This document shows positions 44,699 to 53,628 of a DNA stretch of 64,000 nt, one piece after another. The stretch is from Armatimonadota bacterium (lineage in GTDB: Bacteria; Armatimonadota; UBA5829; DTJY01), in assembly GCA_023511795.1 (NCBI GenBank), contig JAIMAU010000008.1:1-64000 (forward strand), read 5' to 3'. A model generated the notes under the pieces. The model saw only the letters and a program-made list of their open reading frames with translations. It ran no database searches and was not told the origin of the DNA. A program made the translations under genes and the position numbers. The number at the start of each line of letters is the position of its first letter. The first letter of the stretch is position 1.

Positions 44699-46777
44699 AT
44701 GGAAAAACCTTTTGACAAACGCTTACCCTATTTAATTGGAACTGCGCTAGTTCTAATTACCTTTGCAGTTTTTTGGCAAGTACTTACAAGCGACTTTCTC
44801 AATTATGATGACGATTACTTTGTGACCGACAACCACCACGTCCAATTGGGGTTAAAGTGGCAAAGCATTAAGTGGGCTCTTACAACTTTATATCAATGCT
44901 TTTGGCATCCACTGGTGTGGCTTTCTTACCTGATAGATAGACAAATCTTTGGGCCTGGGCCGTTCGGTTTCCATTTAGTGAACTTGTTGTTGCATCTCGC
45001 CAACGTTTTTCTGCTTTTTATAGTAATGGATAGATTTATGCGCTCGATTTGGAAGAGTGCCTTCGTGGCGGCGTTATTTGGAATACATCCGCTACATGTC
45101 GAGTCTGTTGCCTGGATTTCGGAAAGAAAAGATGTGCTCAGCACCCTTTTCTGGATTCTTACCATGTGGGCTTACCTTTTCTATGTCGAGAAACCAGGCG
45201 TGAAGCGATACCTATTGGTGCTGGTGCTTTTCTTTTTCGGATTGACAGCAAAATCAATGCTAATGACGCTTCCAATTGTCTTGCTTCTTTTCGATTATTG
45301 GCCGCTACATCGCACAAACCTTGCCTGGCATTCTTTGCAAAGCTTTTTCGAAAGGAAAAATAAGAATCTCGTACTTGAGAAACTACCTCTTTTGGTGCTC
45401 TCGATAGCATTTGGAGTCATAAGCATTATTGCTCAAAGAAAAGGTGGGGCCATGAGCACCTTGATCGATGTGCCACTTTGGAGCCGCATTGGAAATGCTT
45501 TCTTGTCTTATGCGAAGTATATTCTGAAGATGTTTTGGCCCAGGGGATTAGCAGCCTTTTATCCGCACCCAGGTCATGAGCTTCCAATTTGGCAAGCTAT
45601 TGCATCGGTGCTGGTGCTAGCGGGTATCACGGTGATGGCTTTTCGCATTGCCGCAAAGCGCCCGTATTTTGTAGTTGGATGGCTTTGGTATGTAATTACT
45701 TTAATACCAGTAATAGGGATTATTCAAGTTGGTTCATTTGGAATGGCGGACCGTTTTACCTATGTGCCGCTGATTGGCTTGTTCATAATAGTTGCATGGG
45801 GATTGCCAGACCTAATTGCGCTTGGGCGAGTAAATGAAAAGGAGGCGGAAAACCTAGGCGCTGAATCTTATTTATCATCTTTCCCCTCTGTTCTTCCGCT
45901 GGTTTCGTGCATTTCTATCACTGCTTTAAGTATATGCACTTGGTTCCAAGTGGGATATTGGAAAAACTCTAAGACTCTCTTTACGCATACTCTTGCTGTA
46001 ACGAGAAATAACTTCGCCGGTCATCTCAATCTGGGTATCGCACTCGAAGTTAGCGGCAACGTCAACGATGCCATCAGGCATTATTACAGAGCACTGGAGA
46101 TAAACCCACTGAGCGATAAGGTGTACAACAATCTCGGAGTCGCACTGGAGAAGCAAGGGCGTTTCCAGGAAGCGATAGAGTGCTTGCAAAAAGCGGTAGA
46201 ACTCAAGCCAAACAGCCCAGATGCCCATGGGAACTTGGCGATGATGCTTGCAGATGCCAAAAGGTTTGATGAGGCTGTCTATCATTGCGAAGAACTGCTT
46301 CGCCTAGCTCCGTATGATCCGGTTGCACATTGGCTAAGAGGTAGATTGCACGCGGCAATGGGCAATCCTGCCGCCGCAGAAGCGGAGTTTCGCCAATCTC
46401 TGAGACTTCAGCCTAATTTTGCTGACGGACATTTCCACTTGGGATTGGTTCTTAAGTCAATGGGACGCGATGCCGAAGCGGAGGCGGAATATCGTGAGAC
46501 AATTCGCTTAAACCCCAATCATTCGGCAGCTCACAATAATTTGGGGAATATGCTTTTCAGCCGCCATGACTACGAAGGAGCAATAGACGAATACCGCCAG
46601 GCAGTCGAGGCTAATCCACAGAACCAACAGGCGCAGAATAATCTTGCTGCGGCTTTCTTATACTCAGGCAATTACCTTGAAGCTTGGCGTCAAGTACAGC
46701 AATGCAAGGAACGCGGAATCCCTGTTCATCCTGCAATTATCCGTGATCTCTCTGCAAAAATGGGCGAACCGAAATAG
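44699..46777 (+). CDS. TMTC-like GT-C membrane protein with TPRs, paralogue 2 of 5
   Basis: A 692-residue paralogue of the preceding gene, 16 bases after its stop. The loop motif is LNYDDDYFVTDN (Asp at 37-39), followed by CFWHPLVWLSYLIDR and HPLHVESVAWISERKD. Notable difference: the WHPL block is WHPLVW rather than WHPLTW. TPRs run from about residue 436 to 670 and the tail ends RDLSAKMGEPK. The middle loop before the TPRs contains a distinct ELGAESYLSS-like region. Same predicted topology and function as the others. Confidence 0.78.
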   Translation: MEKPFDKRLPYLIGTALVLITFAVFWQVLTSDFLNYDDDYFVTDNHHVQLGLKWQSIKWALTTLYQCFWHPLVWLSYLIDRQIFGPGPFGFHLVNLLLHLANVFLLFIVMDRFMRSIWKSAFVAALFGIHPLHVESVAWISERKDVLSTLFWILTMWAYLFYVEKPGVKRYLLVLVLFFFGLTAKSMLMTLPIVLLLFDYWPLHRTNLAWHSLQSFFERKNKNLVLEKLPLLVLSIAFGVISIIAQRKGGAMSTLIDVPLWSRIGNAFLSYAKYILKMFWPRGLAAFYPHPGHELPIWQAIASVLVLAGITVMAFRIAAKRPYFVVGWLWYVITLIPVIGIIQVGSFGMADRFTYVPLIGLFIIVAWGLPDLIALGRVNEKEAENLGAESYLSSFPSVLPLVSCISITALSICTWFQVGYWKNSKTLFTHTLAVTRNNFAGHLNLGIALEVSGNVNDAIRHYYRALEINPLSDKVYNNLGVALEKQGRFQEAIECLQKAVELKPNSPDAHGNLAMMLADAKRFDEAVYHCEELLRLAPYDPVAHWLRGRLHAAMGNPAAAEAEFRQSLRLQPNFADGHFHLGLVLKSMGRDAEAEAEYRETIRLNPNHSAAHNNLGNMLFSRHDYEGAIDEYRQAVEANPQNQQAQNNLAAAFLYSGNYLEAWRQVQQCKERGIPVHPAIIRDLSAKMGEPK

Positions 46778-46914
46778 AGATGCTTTTAATCAGCCGTCCT
46801 CTCCAAATTCCAATCCTTGTTGCACTTAGGCTCAAAGGGCAGTATACTTGGCTTTGGAATAATTTCTGCATTCAGTAACGGCGCTACTTAAGTTCACAGC
46901 GATTTTCTTTGCGA

Positions 46915-49011
46915 ATGAAAGAAAATTTCTTGGTTAGCCAATCTAAGCTTTGGATTTGCTTGTTTCTTGCCACCGCCATAATTATTGTGTTCGGTCGTGC
47001 GGTTGGTCATAATTTTACCAACTATGATGACAACCGTTATGTTACCGAGAATGGCATGGTTTTGGCAGGATTGACTTGGCGAGGGGTCGCCTGGGCATTT
47101 GCGAGTACTCATGCGGCTAACTGGCATCCTCTAACTTGGATTTCTCATATGTTTGACGTCCAATTGTTTGGACTGAAAGCGGGTGGGCACCATTTCACTA
47201 GCATCGTTCTCCATACTATTGCTACCATTCTCTTGTTTCTTGCCTTTACGCGAATGACGGGTTTTATTTGGAGAAGCGCTTTTGTGGCGTTGCTTTTTGG
47301 TATCCATCCTCTTCATGTAGAATCAGTAGTGTGGGTTGCTGAACGCAAGGATGTTCTTGCCGCTGTTTTTGGTATTTTGGCGTTGCTAGCATATATTCGA
47401 TATGTCCAACGCCCTAAAATTGTCACCTACCTCTGGGTTGTAGTATTTTTTGCTATGGGACTTCTTGCCAAGCCTATGCTTGTTACTTTGCCCTTTGTAT
47501 TTCTTCTTCTCGATTTTTGGCCTCTCGGTCGCACTCGCCTTTGTCATTGTTCGTTAGTTGCTTCAACCACGAGTAAAATTAAAACCCTAGTTTCAGAGAA
47601 GTTGCCGTTATTTGTTTTCTCCGCTCTAGTATGTACGGTAACATACATCGTACAGCAAAAAGGCGGGGCTGTGACCTCAACGGAGCAATTTCCACTTGGC
47701 ATAAGGATTGAGAATACATTAGTTGCATATGTCGCCTATATCGGTAAAATGATTTGGCCGCAGAAGCTGGCTGTCTTCTATCCGCATCCAGTCGCCATGT
47801 TGCCAATATGGCAGGTCATAGGGGCTGGTATATTTCTAGCAGCTGTGACTTCAATTGTAATCGTTGCATCACGGAGCAAGCCATATTTGGCAACTGGGTG
47901 GTTTTGGTATCTTGGTACGCTTGTTCCCGTAATAGGCATTGTGCAGGTTGGGGCACAAGCGATGGCTGACCGATACACATATATTCCGCTAATAGGGCTT
48001 TTTGTGATAATTGCATGGGGAATTCCTGACCTTATTAAATGCACAGTGGTTAATAGAGAAGCTGACGAAAAGAAGAAAAGGGGTTTGACATTAATTTCAT
48101 TTCGGCTTTCCTCGATTTTGCCATTTGCGGCAGGCTTAGTTGTTTTTTCGTTTACAACATGCGCTTATATTCAGGTTGGTTATTGGAGGGACAGCGTTTC
48201 TCTATTCACCCATGCCCTGGCCAGCACGTCAAACAATGCTTTAGCGCATAATAATCTTGGCTTGGCACTGGCTGATAAAGGCGATATTAGTACGGCAATT
48301 CGACATTATAGACGAGCACTCGAGATTAAGCCAGATTTTCCTTTGGCGCACAATAATATTGGCCTTGCGCTTGTAGACATGAAGCGCTTTGATGAAGCAG
48401 TATCACATTTTAAGGAAGCACTAAAAAGTGAACCTCGTTCGGCAGTATTTAGGAACAATTATGGGACGGCTTTGGTAGGGCAAGGCAACCCAAGAGAAGC
48501 AATTGAGCAGTTCAAAGAGGCTTTGAGAATTAATCCAGACTATGCAGCTGCTCATACGAATATGGGTCTAGCTTTTGCAAAACTGGGCGAATTTGATAGG
48601 GCAATTTTGGAATATGAGAAGTCTTTAAAACTCAATCCGAGAGATGTACGGACTATCATAAATCTCGGTGTTGCCTTTGCAATGCTAGGCAAATTTGATA
48701 AGGCGATTGAAGTGTATCAAAGGGCGCTGGCTTTGAACCCTGAGTCTGCAGATATTCACAATAACCTTGGGCTTGCTTATGCTTCCCAGGGGAAAATTGA
48801 TGAAGCATTAGAACATTATGAAGAGGCAATACGCATACAGCCCAGTCTTGGCCAGGCGCACTATAATATTGCAGTTGTTCTTGCAATGAAGGGGCGATAT
48901 GCGGAAGCATGGCGAGAAGTTCATCTAAGCACACGGTATGGTTATGCTGTAAATCCTGCATTTGTGCAGGCGCTATCACAGCGAATGGCTAATCCTTGGC
49001 CAGCCGAATGA
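46915..49011 (+). CDS. TMTC-like GT-C membrane protein with TPRs, paralogue 3 of 5
   Basis: A 698-residue paralogue starting at ATG 46915 (TTG at 46909 also in frame; no clear ribosome site for either). Loop motif FTNYDDNRYVTEN with D38-D39, then ANWHPLTWISHMFD and HPLHVESVVWVAERKD. About seven TPRs from residue 440 on, with clear NNLGLALADKG-type repeats. The tail is QALSQRMANPWPAE. The 131-base gap before it is the largest in the array and may contain its own promoter, though I see no consensus one. Confidence 0.78.
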   Translation: MKENFLVSQSKLWICLFLATAIIIVFGRAVGHNFTNYDDNRYVTENGMVLAGLTWRGVAWAFASTHAANWHPLTWISHMFDVQLFGLKAGGHHFTSIVLHTIATILLFLAFTRMTGFIWRSAFVALLFGIHPLHVESVVWVAERKDVLAAVFGILALLAYIRYVQRPKIVTYLWVVVFFAMGLLAKPMLVTLPFVFLLLDFWPLGRTRLCHCSLVASTTSKIKTLVSEKLPLFVFSALVCTVTYIVQQKGGAVTSTEQFPLGIRIENTLVAYVAYIGKMIWPQKLAVFYPHPVAMLPIWQVIGAGIFLAAVTSIVIVASRSKPYLATGWFWYLGTLVPVIGIVQVGAQAMADRYTYIPLIGLFVIIAWGIPDLIKCTVVNREADEKKKRGLTLISFRLSSILPFAAGLVVFSFTTCAYIQVGYWRDSVSLFTHALASTSNNALAHNNLGLALADKGDISTAIRHYRRALEIKPDFPLAHNNIGLALVDMKRFDEAVSHFKEALKSEPRSAVFRNNYGTALVGQGNPREAIEQFKEALRINPDYAAAHTNMGLAFAKLGEFDRAILEYEKSLKLNPRDVRTIINLGVAFAMLGKFDKAIEVYQRALALNPESADIHNNLGLAYASQGKIDEALEHYEEAIRIQPSLGQAHYNIAVVLAMKGRYAEAWREVHLSTRYGYAVNPAFVQALSQRMANPWPAE

Positions 49012-49051
49012 GGAATAAATATGTTTTACACAGGCAAGGGGATTGTCCGCT

Positions 49052-51064
49052 ATGCGTAAGGCTAAGAAGACAAAGCCAAGGTACTTTCCAACATGGCTAT
49101 TGGTAACTTTGGTTACGATTGCTGTCTTTTCTCCAGTTGTCACCTACAAGTTTGTTACCTGGGATGACAACGTTAACATATACGATAATCCAAATTTTAA
49201 ACCAGTAACATTTCAAAATATACTTGGCTTCTGGCAGAAGCCATTCGAGCATTTGTATATCCCCCTGACGTACACCATATGGGCACTTCAGGCAGTCGTT
49301 GCCTATGTTCCCGGAAGGAGGGGGGCGGAAGCATTCAATCCCCATGTATTCCATGCGTGTAATCTCTTTCTGCATGTTCTTAGCGTTCTAGTTGTTTTTA
49401 TTTTGCTGAAAATGCTTTTGGCTACGGCAAGTTCTAACATCAGCCGCTCTCCTTTTTCAAGAAAGGGTGTAAAAATTCAAAAAGAAATGCAGCCCCGGAG
49501 AGCCGAAGGTTTAAATTTTCTGCATGCAGAGTTAGCGGCGGTACTTGGAGCGCTTTTCTTTGCCCTTCACCCAATGCAAGTCGAATCCGTTGCGTGGGTC
49601 ACCGGAATGAAAGATGTGCTTTGTGGACTTCTTTCATTGGCAGCGGTGTGGCAATATCTCCTTTACGTAAAGATTGCAGGCGAGCCTGGAATTGGAAGAA
49701 AGGCATTTGTTCATTATGCACTAGCGGTGTTGTTTTATATCCTTGCTCTTCTCACCAAGCCAAGCGCTGTAATTGTGCCGTTCGTGGCGTTGGTGTTCGC
49801 TTGGGGGGAGATGGGACGCTCGTTGAGGCAGACCACTTGTGATTTGCTGCCCTTAGTTGTGATTGCTGTTCCTTGGGCAATAATGACCAGCATCATACAA
49901 GGGAGCGACCATACTGCATATATCACTCCAATTTGGAAGCGGCCATTTATTGTGGGAGATACGCTCACGTTTTATCTTTACAAGCTTATTGTTCCCATTT
50001 CTTTAGGCGTAGATTATGGGCGAAGGCCCGAGGTTGTATTGGAACATTGGTGGGCTTATGTTGCATGGGTTGTTCCTGTTGGCTTGGGTGTTCTAATATG
50101 GCGTTTGAAAGAACGAAAATTGTGGTCGGCGGCGGCAGTGTTTGCCATCGGTATTCTCCCTGTGTCTGGGGTCATTCCTTTCGCCTTCCAAACCTATTCA
50201 ACAGTTGCCGACCGATATGTGTATTTCTCGATGCTTGGCCCTGCACTTGCGCTTGCATGGTTTGCAAGCATTCGGCCAATGAAAAATGTAAAGGCTGGTT
50301 TGGTTACCCTGCTTGTGGTTCTCGGCACGCTTACAATTTTTCAAAGTCGGTACTGGGCTAATACCTCACTGCTTTTTCAGCATGCGGTTGAGGTTAACCC
50401 ACGAAGTTCGGCAGCCTACTATAATCTCGGTCTTGAATATGCCGAACAAGATGAGCTTGAAAAAGCTATTCAGCTATTTAGAAAAGCTTTAGAAATCAAG
50501 CCCGATTACGACAAAGCACACAACAATCTTGGTGTTTCATTGGCTGGCCAGGGCAAGCTAGATGAAGCTGCCGCCCATCTTACAGAAGCTATCAAAATCA
50601 CGCCCAACTATGCAAAGGCACACTACAATCTTGGTGTTGTGCTGGAGGCACAAGGTAAGGAAGTTGAGGCCGTAGAACATTTTAAGAAGGCTGTTAGGAT
50701 ACTTCCTGATTATCTGGAGGCATATAAAGCTTTAGGAAAGACCCTTGTGCGTCTAGGGGAGATGGAAGAAGCCGTGATGTATTTCTCGAAGGCGGTTCGC
50801 ATAAATCCGAATGATCCAGACGTCCAGATGGGTTTGGGAATGTCTCTTGGAAATATCGGTAGGTTGAACGAGGCTATTGAACATTTGCGCAAGGCTTCGG
50901 AGCTTAAACCCGGCGACGCTGAGATTCATAACAACCTGGCGGTTGCGCTTTATATTAAGGGCGACTACCAGGGCGCATGGGACCAAATAACTTTGAGCAG
51001 GAACTGCGGTGGAAATCCGAATCCTCAATTCATTGCTGAGGTAGCTCGTAAACTAAAAAGATAA
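49052..51064 (+). CDS. Divergent TMTC-like membrane protein with TPRs, paralogue 4 of 5
   Basis: A 670-residue paralogue that differs most. The loop motif is FVTWDDNVNIYDN, keeping the Asp pair, but the usual WHPLTW block is replaced by FEHLYIPLTYTIWALQ. A longer second loop includes a basic, Ser-rich stretch (SRSPFSRKGVKIQKEMQPRR, about residues 131-150). The later block is HPMQVESVAWVTGMKDVL. Six or seven TPRs follow from about residue 450. The tail is shortened to IAEVARKLKR. AAGGGGA lies nine bases before the ATG. It may have a different donor or acceptor. Confidence 0.75.
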   Translation: MRKAKKTKPRYFPTWLLVTLVTIAVFSPVVTYKFVTWDDNVNIYDNPNFKPVTFQNILGFWQKPFEHLYIPLTYTIWALQAVVAYVPGRRGAEAFNPHVFHACNLFLHVLSVLVVFILLKMLLATASSNISRSPFSRKGVKIQKEMQPRRAEGLNFLHAELAAVLGALFFALHPMQVESVAWVTGMKDVLCGLLSLAAVWQYLLYVKIAGEPGIGRKAFVHYALAVLFYILALLTKPSAVIVPFVALVFAWGEMGRSLRQTTCDLLPLVVIAVPWAIMTSIIQGSDHTAYITPIWKRPFIVGDTLTFYLYKLIVPISLGVDYGRRPEVVLEHWWAYVAWVVPVGLGVLIWRLKERKLWSAAAVFAIGILPVSGVIPFAFQTYSTVADRYVYFSMLGPALALAWFASIRPMKNVKAGLVTLLVVLGTLTIFQSRYWANTSLLFQHAVEVNPRSSAAYYNLGLEYAEQDELEKAIQLFRKALEIKPDYDKAHNNLGVSLAGQGKLDEAAAHLTEAIKITPNYAKAHYNLGVVLEAQGKEVEAVEHFKKAVRILPDYLEAYKALGKTLVRLGEMEEAVMYFSKAVRINPNDPDVQMGLGMSLGNIGRLNEAIEHLRKASELKPGDAEIHNNLAVALYIKGDYQGAWDQITLSRNCGGNPNPQFIAEVARKLKR

Positions 51065-51081
51065 GCGCTTTCTCATCCATC

Positions 51082-53160
51082 ATGGTTCGCGGTGCTGTAG
51101 GTAATCGAGAAAAGCAAAGACTGGTTTATATTGTTGGCGTTATCCTGTTGACGGTAACCATCACTGTCTTTTTGCCTGTCCTTCGCTGTGGGTTCCTAAA
51201 CTACGATGATGAGATATATATAACGGATAACCCCAATGTACAGGCTGGTCTTACATTTAAGGGAATAAAGTGGGCATTCACTTCAATACGAGCAGGCAAT
51301 TGGCACCCTCTGACCTGGATATCGCATATGCTCGACTGCCAAGTTTATGGGTTGAATCCAGCGGGACATCACTTTACGAACCTCGTAATCCACAGCGCTA
51401 ATGTATTGCTTTTATTCTTGCTTTTATTTAAAATAACAGGCTTTGTATGGAGGAGTGCTTTTGTAGCCGCCTTGTTCGCGATGCATCCTCTCCATGTTGA
51501 ATCTGTGGCTTGGATTGCAGAGCGAAAGGATGTACTCAGCACACTTTTTGGGATACTTACGATGTGGGCATATGTTCAATATGTCAAGTCACCGCGAATT
51601 ACAACTTATATTTTTGTAGTAATCTTTTTTGTCTTAGGTCTTATGTCCAAGCCAATGCTCGTGACTCTTCCCTTCTTGTTATTGCTTTTTGATTATTGGC
51701 CTCTTGGCAGGTTTACTTTTGATGGTAGTTCATTTCGAGTGGCTACCTCTGGTAAGTTCAAAAAATTATTGGTGGAAAAATTACCCTTATTCGGGCTATC
51801 CCTATTGTCGTGTGCGATAACCTATTTTGCCCAAAGTGCAGGAGGAGCCGTCGCTTCATTCGAACGCATGACGCTGGGGGTTCGGGCTGCAAATGCTTTG
51901 GTAGCATATACATGCTACATGCTCAAGATGCTTTATCCGGTAAAGCTGGCAGTGCTATACCCTCATCCTGGGAGCACCTTGCCGATATGGAATTGGCTTG
52001 GCTCGGCATTGCTCTTGGTTGCCTTTACCCTGTTGGTAGTCAGAGGTTCAAGAAACAAACCATATTTAGCAGTAGGCTGGCTTTGGTATATAGGCACGAT
52101 GGTTCCGGTAATTGGCCTCGTTCAAATTGGCATCCAAGCCATGGCAGATAGGTATACGTATGTTCCACTAATCGGGCTCTTCATAATAATTGCGTGGGGT
52201 ACTCCCGATTTGATTCAATGTTTGCTAAAGGCTCGTTCCTCAAAAGAAAAAGCTTCCATTTACTCTCACTCACTATTAATAGTTCCTGCGGTTGTTATTC
52301 TTGTTGTTCTTACTTGGGGTGCTCGAGTTCAAATTGGATATTGGAAGGACAGCATTACTTTATTTCGACGAGCGCTTGCAGTAACGAAAGGCAATTACCT
52401 AGCACACCAAAACCTAGGTGTGGCATTGTTCCACCAAGGCAAGCTCGATGCCGCTGCCAATGAGTTCCGTGCCGCGCTGAAGTTAAAGCCATCTTATGCG
52501 CCCGCACACAATGGCCTTGGTGCAGTCCTTATGTGCCAAGGTAGGTATAACAAGGCAGTTGAGCACTTCAGTACTGCTATTAGATTGGACCCTCGCCTCG
52601 AGGATGCGAGGAATAACATGGCTTTCATCATGGAGAAGTGGGGCAGAAATGACGAGGCAATTGCTAACTATGAGGCAGTTTTACGGATAAATCCTGACGA
52701 TGCTGATGCTCATAACAATCTCGGCTTGGTATTAGCGAAATTGGGGCATTTTGACAAAGCAGCAGCCCATTTCTCCAACGCACTAAAACTTAAACCCAAC
52801 GATGCAGAAATTCATTGCAATCTTGGCTCAGCCTTCGTTAAGCTTGGGCGGTTTGATGAAGCAGTTAGGCATCTCAGTGTTGCTGTAAAGATTAACCCGC
52901 AATTAATTGAGGCGCACTATAACTTGGGGAATGCCATGGTATCGCTGGGGGAACTTGATAAGGCTATCGAAGAATACAGAAATGTATTGCGAATAAGGCC
53001 AAACCATATCCCGGCAAGAAATAACATAGCGGCAGTGTTGTATCTTCAGGGAAAATATTCCGAGGCATGGAAAGAAGTTCAGAAATGTCAAAGTTATGGT
53101 GGCACTCCAAATTTTGAATTAATCCGTTTGCTGTCAAGTAAGACACCTCGCCCTCGTTAG
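51082..53160 (+). CDS. TMTC-like GT-C membrane protein with TPRs, paralogue 5 of 5
   Basis: A 692-residue paralogue 17 bases after the previous stop. Loop motif LNYDDEIYITDN (D42-D43), then GNWHPLTWISHMLDC and HPLHVESVAWIAERKD. Closest in block sequence to paralogues 1 and 3. About seven TPRs from residue 435, with tail RLLSSKTPRPR. It is the last of the array; 105 bases later the sigma-54-type promoter of the secreted peptide gene begins its transcript. Confidence 0.78.
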   Translation: MVRGAVGNREKQRLVYIVGVILLTVTITVFLPVLRCGFLNYDDEIYITDNPNVQAGLTFKGIKWAFTSIRAGNWHPLTWISHMLDCQVYGLNPAGHHFTNLVIHSANVLLLFLLLFKITGFVWRSAFVAALFAMHPLHVESVAWIAERKDVLSTLFGILTMWAYVQYVKSPRITTYIFVVIFFVLGLMSKPMLVTLPFLLLLFDYWPLGRFTFDGSSFRVATSGKFKKLLVEKLPLFGLSLLSCAITYFAQSAGGAVASFERMTLGVRAANALVAYTCYMLKMLYPVKLAVLYPHPGSTLPIWNWLGSALLLVAFTLLVVRGSRNKPYLAVGWLWYIGTMVPVIGLVQIGIQAMADRYTYVPLIGLFIIIAWGTPDLIQCLLKARSSKEKASIYSHSLLIVPAVVILVVLTWGARVQIGYWKDSITLFRRALAVTKGNYLAHQNLGVALFHQGKLDAAANEFRAALKLKPSYAPAHNGLGAVLMCQGRYNKAVEHFSTAIRLDPRLEDARNNMAFIMEKWGRNDEAIANYEAVLRINPDDADAHNNLGLVLAKLGHFDKAAAHFSNALKLKPNDAEIHCNLGSAFVKLGRFDEAVRHLSVAVKINPQLIEAHYNLGNAMVSLGELDKAIEEYRNVLRIRPNHIPARNNIAAVLYLQGKYSEAWKEVQKCQSYGGTPNFELIRLLSSKTPRPR

Positions 53161-53200
53161 ATTCGTTTGACGTTTTAGTAGGTCTGGGAAATGCTGCAAA

Positions 53201-53217
53201 TTGGCATGGAATTTGCA
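53201..53217 (+). promoter_or_regulatory. Sigma-54-type promoter
   Basis: TTGGCATGGAATTTGCA matches the -24/-12 consensus YTGGCACGRNNNTTGCW at all but one defined position, with GG and GC ten bases apart. The expected start is near 53228, 38 bases before the GTG of the small peptide gene. Confidence 0.65.
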
Positions 53218-53265
53218 AAAGACTTAATTTGGAAGAGGAAGCCTCAAGCAAGGAGGTAGAGTATA

Positions 53266-53358
53266 GTGAAAGTTCTGGCTACTTTTCTGGCATTAATTAT
53301 AATTATGTGCTTTGTGGAGACTGCCCAAGCTTTTAGCAACTGGGTAGCTGGTTTCTAA
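53266..53358 (+). CDS. Tiny secreted peptide precursor (30 residues)
   Basis: A GTG start with AAGGAGG nine bases upstream opens a 30-residue precursor. It has a textbook signal peptide: Lys at residue 2, a hydrophobic core of Leu, Ile, Ala and Phe, and an A-Q-A cleavage site at about residue 22. Cleavage there would release the octapeptide FSNWVAGF. A terminator starts ten bases after the stop, and a sigma-54-type promoter lies upstream, so the locus looks like a complete small transcription unit. No family is recognised. A signal or pheromone-like peptide, or simply a short envelope peptide, are possibilities. Too short for statistical coding tests. Confidence 0.6.
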   Translation: MKVLATFLALIIIMCFVETAQAFSNWVAGF

Positions 53359-53367
53359 AGGTTGACC

Positions 53368-53399
53368 TTGCCTCGAATTGGGTCAGCGAGGCAATTTTT
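53368..53399 (+). terminator. Intrinsic terminator of the secreted peptide gene
   Basis: TTGCCTCG (53368-53375) pairs with CGAGGCAA (53387-53394), followed by five T. Confidence 0.8.
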
Positions 53400-53476
53400 A
53401 CATCGGAAGCGAGTAGAGTCACGTAGTGAAGCATTCTTATTGCATATCACTTTCTGAGTGCTAGTGACGTCGTATT

Positions 53477-53509
53477 AAGCCCCGATTATTACCGGGGCTT
53501 CTTCTTTTT
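53477..53509 (+). terminator. Second intrinsic terminator
   Basis: AAGCCCCG (53477-53484) pairs with CGGGGCTT (53493-53500), then CTTCTTTTT. The 77 bases between the two terminators hold no supported gene. Confidence 0.75.
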
Positions 53510-53628
53510 ATAAAGGTGAATTTCAATCATTAAGAGCGGTTGTCGCCTGCTGTTTTGCACAATATCAACCAAGGGTAACAGACTCCATAAGCATTATGAA
53601 GTAAGTGCAGAACAGGAGGGAGTAGATA

